From: Merluccius polli
Lineage: Eukaryota > Chordata > Actinopteri > Gadiformes > Merlucciidae
Direction: 5' to 3'
NCBI GenBank assembly: GCA_030340625.1
Contig: JAOPHQ010000920.1
Coordinates: forward strand, 30,001-94,000
Length of the DNA: 64,000 nt
The translations under genes and the position numbers were made by a program. The notes under the pieces were generated by a model. The model had not been told where the DNA came from. It worked only from the letters and a program-made list of their open reading frames with translations, and did no database searches. This document shows positions 48,428-58,824 of the stretch, in pieces (the stretch's first letter is position 1; every line of letters starts with the position of its first letter).

Positions 48428-48789
48428 CGTGAGAGACAGAGAGAGAGAGAGAGAGATAATGGACTATAGATTAATTTCTGTCTTTGGTGTAAAGCCAAAC
48501 ACACACAAGCGAGACGAGTCCCGCTTTACATATAAAAACAAAAACATCGGTCCTTAATTGACTATCGGGGGGGGGGAGACGCGCGAGGCTACACACATGT
48601 GCCGTCGTCGTCGAGGAGGCGTCATGAGATCGGTAGCGTGCATCTGCCGAGCCGGCTGCTAAGCCCACCGCCGCCGCCGCCGCCATATTGTGCATTTGGG
48701 TTTGATGTTGCACTGTTCCTGCAGACTCCCAGGAGGGACTGTTGGATTCGCCGTCTGTTTTTCGGAAACTTTTTTCTCCAAACCTTTCT

Positions 48790-50560
48790 GACATGTGCAT
48801 CGTCTCCACCACCAACACTGCCACATCTACCATCTCCTCCACAGCCACCACCTCATCCACATCCACCACCTCATCCACATCCACCACCTCCTCCACATCC
48901 ACCACGTCCTTCCTCCGCCACCACCTCCACATCCACCTCCTCCACATCCACCACCTCATCCACATCCACCACCTCATCCACATCCACCACCTCCTTCCTT
49001 CACCACCACCTCCACATCCACCACCTCCTCCACAATCACCACCTAATTCCTCCACCACCACCTCCATATCCACCACCTCGTTCCTCCACATCCACCACCT
49101 CGTTCCTCCACATCCACCACCTCGTTCCTCCACATCCACCACCGCCTCCGCCTATCACGCTGGACTAAGACCCAAAAAAGGCTAATGCGAAGGCTGATCA
49201 GGGTGCAAAGACACTTTAAATAAATAAATAAAAAACTACCTCTGATCAACAGTAACAAACACACTGAAGGGAAACCGGTGGCGTAACCACGGTGAGTGTA
49301 GACTCAGTGGGAAACAAAGCAAAACTAAGAAATTTAAATACACACTACAGGTGAAAGAAATTAGCCAATAACCACACAGGTGCATTTACCTGCGGTTACG
49401 GTTAGTGACTGAAAATGACCGCAAACTACTGCACAAGAGCCCTCTGGTGGCACAGCAAAACCTAAACTGTGACACCTCCTACCACCACTACCTCCTCTTC
49501 TACATCCACCACCTCCTCCTTCTCCACATCCCCATCCTCTGCCTCCTTCCTTCACCTCCTCCACATCCACATCCCATCCACATTCACCACCTCCTCCACA
49601 TCCCCATCCTCCGCCTCCTTCCTTCCCCTCCACCTCCTCCACATCCACCACCTCCTCCACATCCCCATCCTCTGCCTCCTTCCTTCACCTCCTCCACATC
49701 CACATCCCATCCACATTCACCACCTCCTCCACATCCCCATCCTCCGCCTCCTTCCTTCCCCTCCACCTCCTCCACATCCACCACCTCCTCCACATCCACA
49801 TCCTCTACCTCCTTCCTTCACCTCCTCCACATCCCCTCCACCTCCTCCACATCCACCACATCCTCCACATCCTCTGCCTCCTTCCTTCACCTCCTCCACA
49901 TCCCCTTCCCCTCCACCACCTCCACATCCCCATCCTCTGCCTCCTTCCTTCACCTCCTCCACATCCCCTTCCCCTCCACCTCCTCCACATCCACCTCATC
50001 TGCCTCCTTCCTTCACCTCCTCCACATCCCCTTCCCCTCCACCTTCTCCACATCCACGACCACCACCTCCTCCACATCCCCATCCACTGCCTCCTTCCTT
50101 CACTATCCTCCACATCCCCTTCCCCTCCACCTTCTCTACATCCACCACCTCCTCCACATCCATCACCTCCTCCACATCCACATCCTCTGCCTCCTTCCTT
50201 CACCTCCTCCACATCCCCTTCCCCTCCACCTCCTCCACATCCACCTCATCTGCCTCCTTCCTTCACCTCCTCCACATCCCCTTCCCCTCCACCTTCTCCA
50301 CATCCACCACCTCCTCCACATCCCCATCCTCTGCCTCCTTCCTTCACTATCCTCCACATCCCCTTCCCCTCCACCTTCTCTACATCCACCACCTCCTCCA
50401 CATCCATCACCTCCTCCACATCCACCACCTCCTCCACATCCACATCCCCTCCACATTCACCACCACCCCCTCCACATCCCCTTCCTCTCCACCATCTCCA
50501 CATTCACCACCACCCCCTCCCACTCCACCACCTCCACCCTTCTGCCGCCCTACCCCTCAC
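48790..50560. repeat. large TCCACC/TCCTCCACATCC minisatellite in tsnare1 intron
   Basis: There are two blocks of pyrimidine-rich satellite, about 48790-49145 and 49473-50560, with unique DNA between. The base word is a variant of cacctcctccacatccac. In the second block a 133-bp unit beginning 'atccccatcctctgcctcct' at 49528 is repeated at 49661 and starts again at 49794. A 244-bp unit containing 'gcctccttccttcactatcc' occurs at 50089 and 50333. Two plus-strand frames stay open for about 400 codons of Pro/Ser/His/Thr because the word contains no stop in them. There is no start context, domain or splice evidence for a protein. Confidence 0.9.
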
Positions 50561-50933
50561 CCACCGAGAAGGGGGACAAACAGCCGGCGACATTGGTGGC
50601 GGGCTAAATTGCTCAGTGTGAGCTTGGTCACGGCTGAGCTCTCCTTGAGATAATGAAAAGACAATTAACGGGAAAGCTGTTGCCTCTCGCTCATCTCGCT
50701 CTCTCCCCCCTCTCTCCCCCCTCTCTCCCCCCTCTCCCACCGCCTCGCTCACTTGTAAGCGCCCGCGCCGCAGAGGAGGACCGCCGCCGCAGACAGACAG
50801 ACAGGGGTCTCTTCTGTGGCCAATAAGACAAGTCACCCTCTTTAGTCCACTTTGGAAAAGAACGACAACAAAAAAGACGTGTACGGCTCCCATCCCATCC
50901 ACACTCCACCCCCCCCCCCCACCCCCCCCCCCC

Positions 50934-50965
<32 letters not shown>

Positions 50966-51488
50966 CACTTCCTCTCCTCCCTACACTCAACACTTGGACG
51001 GGTTCATCAATGCAGAGTGGGAGACAAGTGCACTTTGATGTCGGCTGTAAATATAGCATGCATACATGCATGATTTAACCCCCCCCCAAAAAAAAAAAAA
51101 AAAGGTCATTTGGACGGCCGCAACGGTTGCCGCCGCTGCGTAAAACAAACTAAAATCGGCGTATCCTTTATTAACACTTAGGTCAATACGTTATTTACTC
51201 TGGCCAGGAGGCGACATCATAGCGGTCTCCGTCCTCCAGGGATAATCCCTGAGAGGATTTCCATTATGTTCACTCTCTAACGACAAAGAAATAAATTAAA
51301 AGAAAGGTTTCGGAGGAGGACCCTTGGGCGCATCTGAAGAGGCGCTGCGAAGTGGTTTTCCTCAAGATATGCAACATCACAAAAAGGGAAGAAGAAGAAG
51401 AAGAAACACAACATGTTGTACCCCCGATGTGTCGCCTGTTCCCAATATCTACAGAGTTTCTATCACTCCCCTTCGACGGACTTGGTGT

Positions 51489-51632
51489 CATACAGTCGGT
51501 TTATTTAAGAGTCATTATTTCATACAGTTGGTTTATTTAAGAGTCATTATTTCATACAGTTGGTTTATTTAAGAGTCATTATTTCATACAGTTGGTTTAT
51601 TTAAGAGTCATTATTTCATTCAGTTGGTTTTG
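51489..51632. repeat. 32-bp minisatellite in tsnare1 intron
   Basis: The 32-bp unit 'catacagttggtttatttaa' followed by gagtcattattt starts at 51489, 51521, 51553, 51585 and 51617 (last copy partial). The copies are nearly identical: one T/C change in the first and one A/T change in the last. There are no differing spacers, so it is a tandem repeat and not a CRISPR array. Confidence 0.95.
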
Positions 51633-52251
51633 ACTGCGGGGAACGCCGGAAAACGTATAAAATAGAAAGGCATAATTTGCGTTAATATCCTTGGGCGTGT
51701 GGGCAGTCTCGTCTCGTTTGTAAAGAGTCTGTACCACTAATAGCTTTTTCGCGAGCAAACATATGATGTTTGGTGCGGTGTCACATGGTACGGTCCGACA
51801 CACATAATAGAGTCGGTACTTCACTTGGAAACATTTAGATATTCATATCAGATACAATTATTACTCAGATACTGGGTCATATTTAACGAGCAACTAATGG
51901 AATCGCTAATACAAAATTGTACTCGTCTAAAATCTATGATATAATTGAAACAAATAAAAAATGTGCAATGTGTGAGTATTATGATTGGCCAGCGAACGCC
52001 AAAACCAGCCAGCATGAGTTCTGTACGCCTCATGTTTATGCATGGCTTTGATTTGAATATTTAGCTAATATCTCGTATCTGATATCTCGCCAAATTGGAA
52101 ATGACAATCACGATATCTATAATTCAACTGTAACTACGTAGCTGCGGTTTTCCCTGTGACTATTCAAATGTTGTCTAAAAGATAATACTCTATTAGGTAT
52201 TACAGTCCTCCACACATTACTGCCATTGTGAAAGCGAAGGCTGGCGGATAC

Positions 52252-52334
52252 CTGGTGATGGCTGGCCTTCGCCAGCTCCTGATTGGCCATTTCCACGTTG
52301 GACGAGCCGGTCTGGATGTAATCCTCGATGCTGT
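52252..52334 (-). CDS. tsnare1: t-SNARE domain-containing protein 1, exon with C-terminal half of SNARE helix
   Basis: The acceptor (gtcaccag) lies just upstream and the donor is gtatcc. The exon is 83 nt: two bases complete an Asp codon with the final G of the previous exon, then 27 codons read SIEDYIQTGSSNVEMANQEL and AKASHHQ. The join gives …EQGESIDSIEDYI…, which lines up without gaps with the syntaxin pattern QGEMIDRIEYNVEHAVDYVE of syntaxin 1. Heptad positions are held by hydrophobic or small residues (I, I, V, A, L, A), as expected for layers +1 to about +8 of the four-helix SNARE bundle. The role is pairing with partner Q- and R-SNAREs to drive membrane fusion, probably in the endosomal system by family knowledge. 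Confidence 0.85.
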
Positions 52335-52614
52335 CTGGTGACACAGAAACACAGAGAGGAGTTATTAACCTTTACTGCAGAATAATAGAGGGACCGCGAG
52401 TGATACATGAAGCAGTGACTTAGCAGCGGCACATTAAAGCGCCCTGAGCCGTCGGATCTCAGAGCCCATCTCACACCAATATACAATATAATATCAATTT
52501 TATACGTGCCGCCGCCGCCGCCGCCGACTGTGTCTTCTTGTACAGATGCGTTATTAAGCCCGCGTAAGGTGTGTACTACTAGTCCATGAGCGGATGTGGA
52601 GGGAATAGAAAAAT

Positions 52615-52616
52615 GT

Positions 52617-52655
<39 letters not shown>

Positions 52656-52673
52656 ATGTGTGTGTGTGTGTGT
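52615..52673. repeat. (GT)n tract in tsnare1 intron
   Basis: About 60 bp of GT repeat has one GC interruption (gtgcatgtg). A C-run of about 22 bases with a T near its end follows at 52779-52800. Confidence 0.9.
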
Positions 52674-53530
52674 CCTGATTGGACTGTGACACAAGAGGCT
52701 GAATCATCGGCGAACTGACTCCACATGCACATTGTGCTCATGCAAGCGTGGCCCTTTTTTTGGGGTTGTTTTGACTCCCCCCCCCCCCCCCCCTCCCCCC
52801 CGGAGCACCACTGAATATGCATGTGAGTGGGGAAGGTGGGTGATAATAACCGCTCATCCATCTGTGTTGGTCGAACAACGCGTCTCGTTACCCTCGCCGG
52901 AGGATCGCTGTACCCTTTAGAAGAATGTCAATAGCGCTAACTTTTTGTTGAGGCAGGAGGCAGCGCATGAAATGAATCCGATGGTCAAATATAATTGGCT
53001 CCCGGCGCCTAATTGCCGGGACATACTTACAACCAGCGACTGGCGGGTGGAGAATACAATTGATTTCTGCTCCGTTACTAAGGTGGGAAAAGTTCAATAT
53101 GTCTTCATGTTCCTGTGCATCCTCATCATCACCGCCGCAGCACACATTCCTGGCGGGGCCGGCGCACGTTCAAGTATGTCTCCTGTAGGCCAACTGTAAA
53201 TGCGATTATTTTGTATTTTTTATCTATTTTTTAATTACCATATTATTAAAAATAATATAAAAAATATAATTATTATTAATGTTACTATTTATATAATTAT
53301 GGATGTAATTTTCATTACATAATTTATTCACATTTGTTTTAATATGTGGAAAACTAACAGTGGAACATATACCAGTGACACTAATAAAAGTTATTAGTTC
53401 ATTATTATTGTTATTAGTAGTATAATTAATGTTATTTTACTGCTCATACACTCTGCTAATACAGTGACATAAAGCAGAGAAGTAGTCAAATACTTTTTTT
53501 TTTTCTCGTTCCTCTGTTCATTCATCCTTT

Positions 53531-53571
<41 letters not shown>

Positions 53572-54322
53572 TTTCCTTCTCTCTCTCTCCCCCCCCCCCC
53601 CCCCCATCGCCTCCCCCCCACTGCCTCTCTCCGGCTGGGGGCCTTTTATGGCCCCGCCGTCGCGCTGTGTGTGCTCAGACCTCGAGACACACCTGAGGTG
53701 GAGTGATAAAGAGACATAGCAGAACAGGCAATGGGGAAAAAAAAAAAAAAAAAAAAAAAACGCTTGGGGAGGGAAAAAATAAAGTCATCTGCTCTCCGCT
53801 TCAGAAATGACATTTCAGTTCAGTTCAGTCCCGGGCTGTAAGGGACTCGGAGGGAACTGGAGCGCGGCGCGCGTATACAAGCACACGCACGCGCCCCACG
53901 AAAGATGAAACGTAATGTATATAATATACTTTAATTGTATACATAAAGAGTAACAACGCTTAAGTATAAATAACTCAATACGGGATGATCATGTGTGTGC
54001 CGGCTTTATAGACGCAGGATAGTTCCCGGGCCGTCTTCTTCTTCTACCTTCTGACTTTACGAGCGCAGCGGCATTTTTTTTACGACGCCTGAGTCACAAC
54101 AGATCTGTTTTGATGCAAAACCCAAAACAATGCGCTGGTACTTAATTTCATATTCCACTAAAACAAAAAAACAAAAAACGTCGTAAAAAAAACGGGTACA
54201 TTTTCATTGACACTTTCATTACCTGCATACAAATGAAACAAAGCCCCCTAAAACGCATACATTACCTTTGAATACCGGAGAACTCGAAGGATGAGGGACC
54301 GGGATGTTGTGTCGGAGCGAAA

Positions 54323-54348
54323 CACACACACACACACACACACACACA

Positions 54349-54396
<48 letters not shown>

Positions 54397-54410
54397 CACG
54401 TACACACACA

Positions 54411-54462
<52 letters not shown>

Positions 54463-54509
54463 CACGTACACACACACGTACACACACACACACACGTACA
54501 CACACACAA
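54323..54509. repeat. (CA)n array with CGTACA variants in tsnare1 intron
   Basis: CA repeat carries the block 'cacgcacacacacgtacaca' plus cacacgtac twice, about 75 bp apart, and is thus partly built by duplication of a variant-bearing block. Cys/Val and His/Thr open frames in several registers are artefacts. Confidence 0.9.
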
Positions 54510-54794
54510 AGTCACTCCTCCCTGATGTCAGTTGCTCATTGCTCTAAATGTTAACCCACCTAATGACCAACGCAGCACCCGGACAGCACCCGGACACCCG
54601 CTGCACTCTCGTTCCCCCCCCCCCCCCACACCCACAACAAAAAAGGCGAACGGCTCAGACAGGCCCGGTTCCACCAGCCGCCCCGAAAGGGTATTTAAAG
54701 GGCATCTACATTAGCCTGATGGATTCGGCAGACAAAAGGGACACTCGACAAGACAAAGACAGAAATTACCACAGGTTATTGCTCCTAATTTGAT

Positions 54795-54847
54795 TCCAGA
54801 GAGAGACAGAGAGAGAGACAGAGACAGACAGAGAGAGAGACAGAGAC

Positions 54848-54878
<31 letters not shown>
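54795..54878. repeat. (GA)n/(GACA)n tract in tsnare1 intron
   Basis: This is a purine tract of GAGACAGA-type repeats. The word 'gagagagacagagacagaca' appears twice in succession. There is no coding potential. Confidence 0.85.
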
Positions 54879-55067
54879 CCCCTCGCACGGCACGCAACAG
54901 CCGTCTTGCCTCGCCGCTGTGAGCGGTGAAGCGGGGTACGTGTGCCTGTGACCCGCGGGGTCATGTGTTCACCGCCTGGCGAAGAGCTGCTGCGGATGAT
55001 GTGTGTGTGTGTGTGTGGGGCTTTTATTTTGAAATGTGGGACCGCTTGGAGATGTTGTTGTCGCGGC

Positions 55068-55202
55068 CGGTCCCCCCCCCCCCCGTCGGATCACACCGCT
55101 AAACTGTCTGACAAGATGGCAGCCGGGGGAGGGAGGGAGGTGGGGAAGGGAGGTGCGTGTGTGTGTGTGTGTGGGGGGGGGGGCGGGGGGGGGGGGGGGG
55201 AG
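55068..55202. repeat. C-run and G-runs close to tsnare1 exon
   Basis: A run of about 13 C lies at 55072-55084. (GT)n at 55154-55171 is followed by G-runs broken by single C and A bases (55172-55205). This block lies about 300 bp downstream, in gene direction, of the first recognised exon. On the minus strand RNA the region is C-rich after the CA tract. Confidence 0.75.
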
Positions 55203-55345
55203 GGGGAGAGGTAGGTAAGGAAGTTTGTTTTTGTTTTTCCAACAACTGGGGTTAGTGGAGTGATACATCATGGAAATCAAATTAAAACTCACAAAGGTTA
55301 TCATTGCTAATTGAGTCTGTGACTGTAAAGTAAACAACACGCAAA

Positions 55346-55350
<5 letters not shown>

Positions 55351-55421
<71 letters not shown>

Positions 55422-55430
55422 GCCTACACA

Positions 55431-55466
<36 letters not shown>
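55351..55466. repeat. (CA)n array adjoining tsnare1 exon
   Basis: About 115 bp of CA repeat is broken by AGCCTACACACAAA. In the transcript it is a long GU repeat that begins about 26 nt after the donor of exon 55564-55492. Intronic GU repeats this close to a donor can bind splicing regulators of the CELF/TDP-43 type, which prefer UG-rich RNA; this is an inference here. Confidence 0.9.
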
Positions 55467-55469
<3 letters not shown>

Positions 55470-55491
55470 GCAGGTAGAAACAGTGTCTCAC

Positions 55492-55564
55492 CTATAGACT
55501 CCCCTTGTTCATGCACCATGCTGGCCAGGTCCTTCATGATTTGACTCACATCCAGCATGTCTCG
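55492..55564 (-). CDS. tsnare1: t-SNARE domain-containing protein 1, exon with SNARE core glutamine
   Basis: The acceptor is cccacacag and the donor gtgaga. The exon is 73 nt, starting in phase 0 and giving RDMLDVSQIMKDLASMVHEQ and GESI, with a final G shared with the next exon. It is the N-terminal half of the t-SNARE coiled coil. Gln-20 of this exon (codon 55507-55505) aligns with the ionic zero-layer glutamine of syntaxins (Q226 of syntaxin 1A, motif SQGE), so the protein is a Q-SNARE. The sequence DMLDVSQIMKDLASMVHEQG is close to the DILDVNQIFKDLAMMIHDQG type of syntaxin 7/12 and TSNARE1. The LASMV wording and the C-terminus make me prefer tsnare1. The usual N-terminal domain must come from exons further right. 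Confidence 0.85.
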
Positions 55565-57477
55565 CTGTGTGGGGGGGAAAAAAACAACAACAACACAACA
55601 ACAACAGCTGAGCATATGCATGTACATGTTTGGACGCATAGGAGCATCGGGATGTGAGTTATTATGTCGGCTATTCATGTTTTTTCGGTCATCGTTTAGC
55701 AATCAATCGAGAAATGATTTGTCGTTACAGGGGAGACGACGTTGTTGTTGTTGTTGTTGTTGTGTTTGAAACCGCCGCGGCGTTTCTCAGGCGAGACGCG
55801 GCGAAACAAAGTTTTCATTAGCCGAGGTTACGGTGTATTTACGTTGATTTAGGATTTTTTTCAGCACTACAAATTTCTTGAGTCCTCCTCGCAATATATC
55901 TATCTAATATAGATATAGATATTAGATATCTATATCTAATATAAAGTAATACAAACTCTATATAGAGTATCTAATATAGAGCATCGTCAACAATAAATCC
56001 CCATGATGCATTCTGATCAGTAGCGGAACAAGTCAGAGGCGGGCCGGGGGGCGGGGCGCCCCTGATTCTGATGTTCAAGCCCTATTCATCAGACCCATCG
56101 CAGCCGTGTGTGTGTGTGTGTGAATCACAGCAGAACATCGCGTACCTCAGCACACACAGAACGATTCCATGTTGTCCGCCGAACACCCGAACGCGCCGCA
56201 TTGTGACGGTTTGTTTGACTGAAAGTTAAAAAAAAGCTCGTCCTTTTTTTTTTTTTGTTCAATTATTTCCGCGAAGGGGGAGCGGGTGAAGTGCGGCGGC
56301 GGCGGCGGCAGCGGCGGCCACGGTTGACCGGAGCTAATTCTCTGTACTCACACCTCGGCGCGCTTTGAATTTGTTCTCAATGTGTCTCCTCCAAGCAATG
56401 GGGGGAGACTTTATAAAACCTCTGTCTGCCTTCCCTTTCACCGCTCTCCACTTTCCCCTATTATTACGCCGCGCAATCACAGCTGCGTTTGTACAGCCTT
56501 AGCCCACCTGGCCCTCCATCACAGGTGTCTGTGATTGCTGTGGAAACTGGCAGCCGCCCGGGGATTTATTTTTTTTTGGCGAAACGCCGTTTGTCTGCAG
56601 CCAAAATGGCCCCTGGCAAAAAACCTTATGCCGCTAAAGACTTTCTGCATTTCGATGTTGAGCGGCGGCGCTGTCCATCATCGCGCGATAGAATAGCGGC
56701 AGATTTATTATACCTGGCGAGAGGTCACGCGATTGGAAGTCATTTCATTACGGTTGACAAAACAGCATGTTACCAATTCATAAAGGGGTGTGTGTGTGTG
56801 TGTGTGTGTACACATATGTGTGTGTGCATATGTGTGCCTGTGGGCATTTGTGTGTGTGTGTGTGTGTGTGTGTGTGGTATAGCAAAAAATAAATGTAAAA
56901 AAAAAAAAGAAGAGAGAGGGTGACAGAGGCAGAGAGCAATTGGTTGCGATGACTCACGCCCCACAGCTGGACGACCGGGGCCGGGGGGGGGGGGGGGGGG
57001 GCAGAAGTGCGCCCTTTACCCCATTTCATGGGGTTTACATTCTACGCATGGTCACTCCCCCGTGGGGCCCCCTGGGCGCCACCACGACACGGCGCTGCGA
57101 ACCCTCGACCTGGCGAGGTGTCTTCACCCCCCCCCCCCCCCCGCTGCATCGAGGTGCCTCGGAAAAAAAAACGCTCCGGCGCCGGTTTCAACCGCCGGTG
57201 GGGTGGGGGGGGGGGGGGAAACAAGCATACATTTGTGTTACGTTCAAGGAACTACTTGTTACAGGAACTATTTTATGTGCAGTAATGCGGCACTGTGTTA
57301 CTACGGAGCCGCGTATTGATACCGTTCAAGTGACGCATTGAGTGAATCTGTTATAACTGAAAGTATCAGTAAAGAGTTTGTGAGCTATACTCTCTTGCAT
57401 GGTTTCTTGTTAGTTTGCTAAGTGTACAAACATAACATATTGTGTGTCGCTCGGTGTTGCGTGTAACTTTTTGGGGT
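55565..57477. other. upstream intron or flank of tsnare1, non-coding
   Basis: No further SNARE exon is recognised. (AAC)n at 55583-55604 and (GTT)n at 55740-55762 are inverted to each other. AT-rich palindromes lie at 55899-55980, and a CGG tract at 56293-56318. GT-rich DNA is at 56787-56877, a run of about 20 G at 56981-57001, and C- and G-runs at 57127-57142 and 57202-57218. The minus strand 56400-56340 shows an open run ending in an AG|GTGTGAG-like donor, but it has no clear acceptor or homology. Confidence 0.45.
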
Positions 57478-57841
57478 ATTTATCTGTATTATGTCTTCAC
57501 CCTGCGCTGTTTTATTATTATGCTTTCGTTTGTCTTGCCCTGCCAAGGGACTACAGATGCTTAATTCGCTTAAAGCGATAATCTGGTACGGTGCATCAGA
57601 TGGTGACATGTATGTTGTATGTAAACTGTACATGGCCACTTTTAAATAAAATACATCAATTTATCTGTATTATGTCTTCACCCTGCGCTGTTTTATTATT
57701 ATGCTTTCGTTTGTCTTGCCCTGCCAAGGGACTACAGATGCTTAATTCGCTTAAAGCGATAATCTGGTACGGTGCATCAGATGGTGACATTTATGTTGTA
57801 TGTAAACTGTACATGGCCACTTTTAAATAAAATACATCAAT
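57478..57841 (+). repeat. 181-bp tandem duplication of a LINE-like 3' tail
   Basis: The unit beginning 'tatctgtattatgtcttcac' at 57481 is repeated from 57662 with a single difference over about 180 bp (g at 57610 versus t at 57791). Each unit contains 'gccaagggactacagatg' and ends 'ttaaataaaatacatcaat', the layout of several fish LINE 3' ends (non-coding tail with an AATAAA signal). The near identity means a very recent tandem duplication, or possibly an assembly duplication. Confidence 0.85.
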
Positions 57842-58824
57842 AAATAAACTAGGACCCCCCCTGTGAGGCGTCCAGGGGTCCCATCGAGACCCCTGGACTG
57901 TGTCTCCTCATCTTCTGTCGCCCATGGAGACCCACACACCGCTTCCCTCAGTCTCATCTGTCACCGGCTGCGAATGAGCGGCGCACATTTTGACGAGTGA
58001 ACGTGAAACCGCAGACAGACAGATTGACTGACAGACAGACAGGCGGCGGCGGGGGGGGGGGGGGGTGGGGGGTGTTAACACGAGACGTGAAATGTCAGGA
58101 CATCGGCTCCGTCTCATGTACGAGGGAGAATACAGAGGCGGCGCGTAACGCGATTAAACCGCGGGCCGAGATGAAGGGAAGGAAAAGCGACACACAAAAA
58201 GACGGAGGGCCCCGGAGGCGCCGTGCGACCGACGTCTGTGCGGCCGGCGCGGCTTATTCCCCCTTTTACTTATTTATTCGGCGTCCTGAGTCATGTGGAC
58301 TCTGGGAGATAGAGGCCGCACTTCTGTGTCTGTGGAAGTGGAAACAGCAGATCCTCAGCTAGATGAAGAAGATGCAATTTGTCCTTTTGTTGTGCGTCTT
58401 GTTTGCCGTTTTCAATTTGCGCCCCCGGAGACGCCTTTCATTCGCTTTTTACATTTGTCCTCGAGATATCGCGGCCGAGCCGAGCGGCATTTCCATGGTC
58501 TCCGTTTCTCGCACACAAGATATTTTTTTCCCGAAAATAATTACAACGGTGCCCCCGCTCCGTAATGAACACGGGACGCGGGACAGCGTGTGACAGTTAG
58601 CGGATCGAATCAGCGATACGGCGGCGCGGCGCGCGTGGCCTATTCCTGTCACAATATTAGCTCCCTGTCGCTCAGACCATCGAAAGGCCGCGTCAAAGGC
58701 TCCCCAGACGCACGCCGCACGCCTTCAGCAGTTAGCCCAGCGGCGCAGGGGCCGGGCCGGCGCTCGCTTCGCATGGCCGCCGGAAACAGCTACGCCATTC
58801 TCCTCAAGATTCAAGTTTATTGTT
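57842..58824. other. CpG-rich non-coding DNA
   Basis: No gene is recognised. It includes a CAGA/GACA tract at 58012-58040 and a G-run at 58049-58063. A 76-codon plus-strand frame at 58363-58593 begins with a hydrophobic, signal-peptide-like stretch (MQFVLLLCVLFAVFNL), but nothing else supports a gene. Confidence 0.45.

Larger units (their letters stand above)
44567..55564 (-). other. tsnare1: tsnare1 gene, 3' part (three exons, two introns)
   Basis: Gene span on the minus strand: exons 55564-55492, 52334-52252 and 44662-44567, separated by introns of 3157 and 7589 bp. Both introns begin GT and end AG, and the phases match (one base plus two bases at the first junction, none at the second). 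The joined product is the last 83 residues of a Qa-SNARE. Upstream exons are not recognised in 55565-64000. Parts of the large intron with no listed repeat (44663-45514, 45734-46420, 46500-47696, 47929-48640, 50600-51488 and 51633-52251) hold unique DNA, with a CpG-rich patch at 46600-46960 and an AT-rich unique patch at 47340-47545. The small intron's remaining DNA is AT-rich at 53210-53450 and carries A-, C- and CT-runs at 53500-53760. Confidence 0.7.

Noticed and set aside
49405..50653. Open frames of about 400 codons rich in Pro, Ser, His and Thr
   Set aside because: Two overlapping registers are open at once over a TCCACC minisatellite. The word lacks stops in those frames, and there is no domain, start context or splice evidence.
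51489..51632. CRISPR-like direct repeats
   Set aside because: The units abut with no unique spacers, and the context is a vertebrate intron. It is a plain minisatellite.
52945..53199. 84-codon plus-strand frame with a hydrophobic segment opposite the tsnare1 intron
   Set aside because: There is no recognised domain or splice signal. The hydrophobic stretch is short and the frame is probably chance in AT-rich DNA.
56340..56410. Minus-strand open run reading WRRHIENKFKARR before a donor-like site
   Set aside because: It was considered as the exon before 55564, but it does not read as the expected syntaxin-type segment preceding RDMLDV, and no acceptor was seen.
58363..58593. 76-codon frame with a signal-peptide-like start
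   Set aside because: Only the first 16 residues look special. There is no homology recognised, no splice or promoter context, and the frame overlaps another open frame. It is probably chance.
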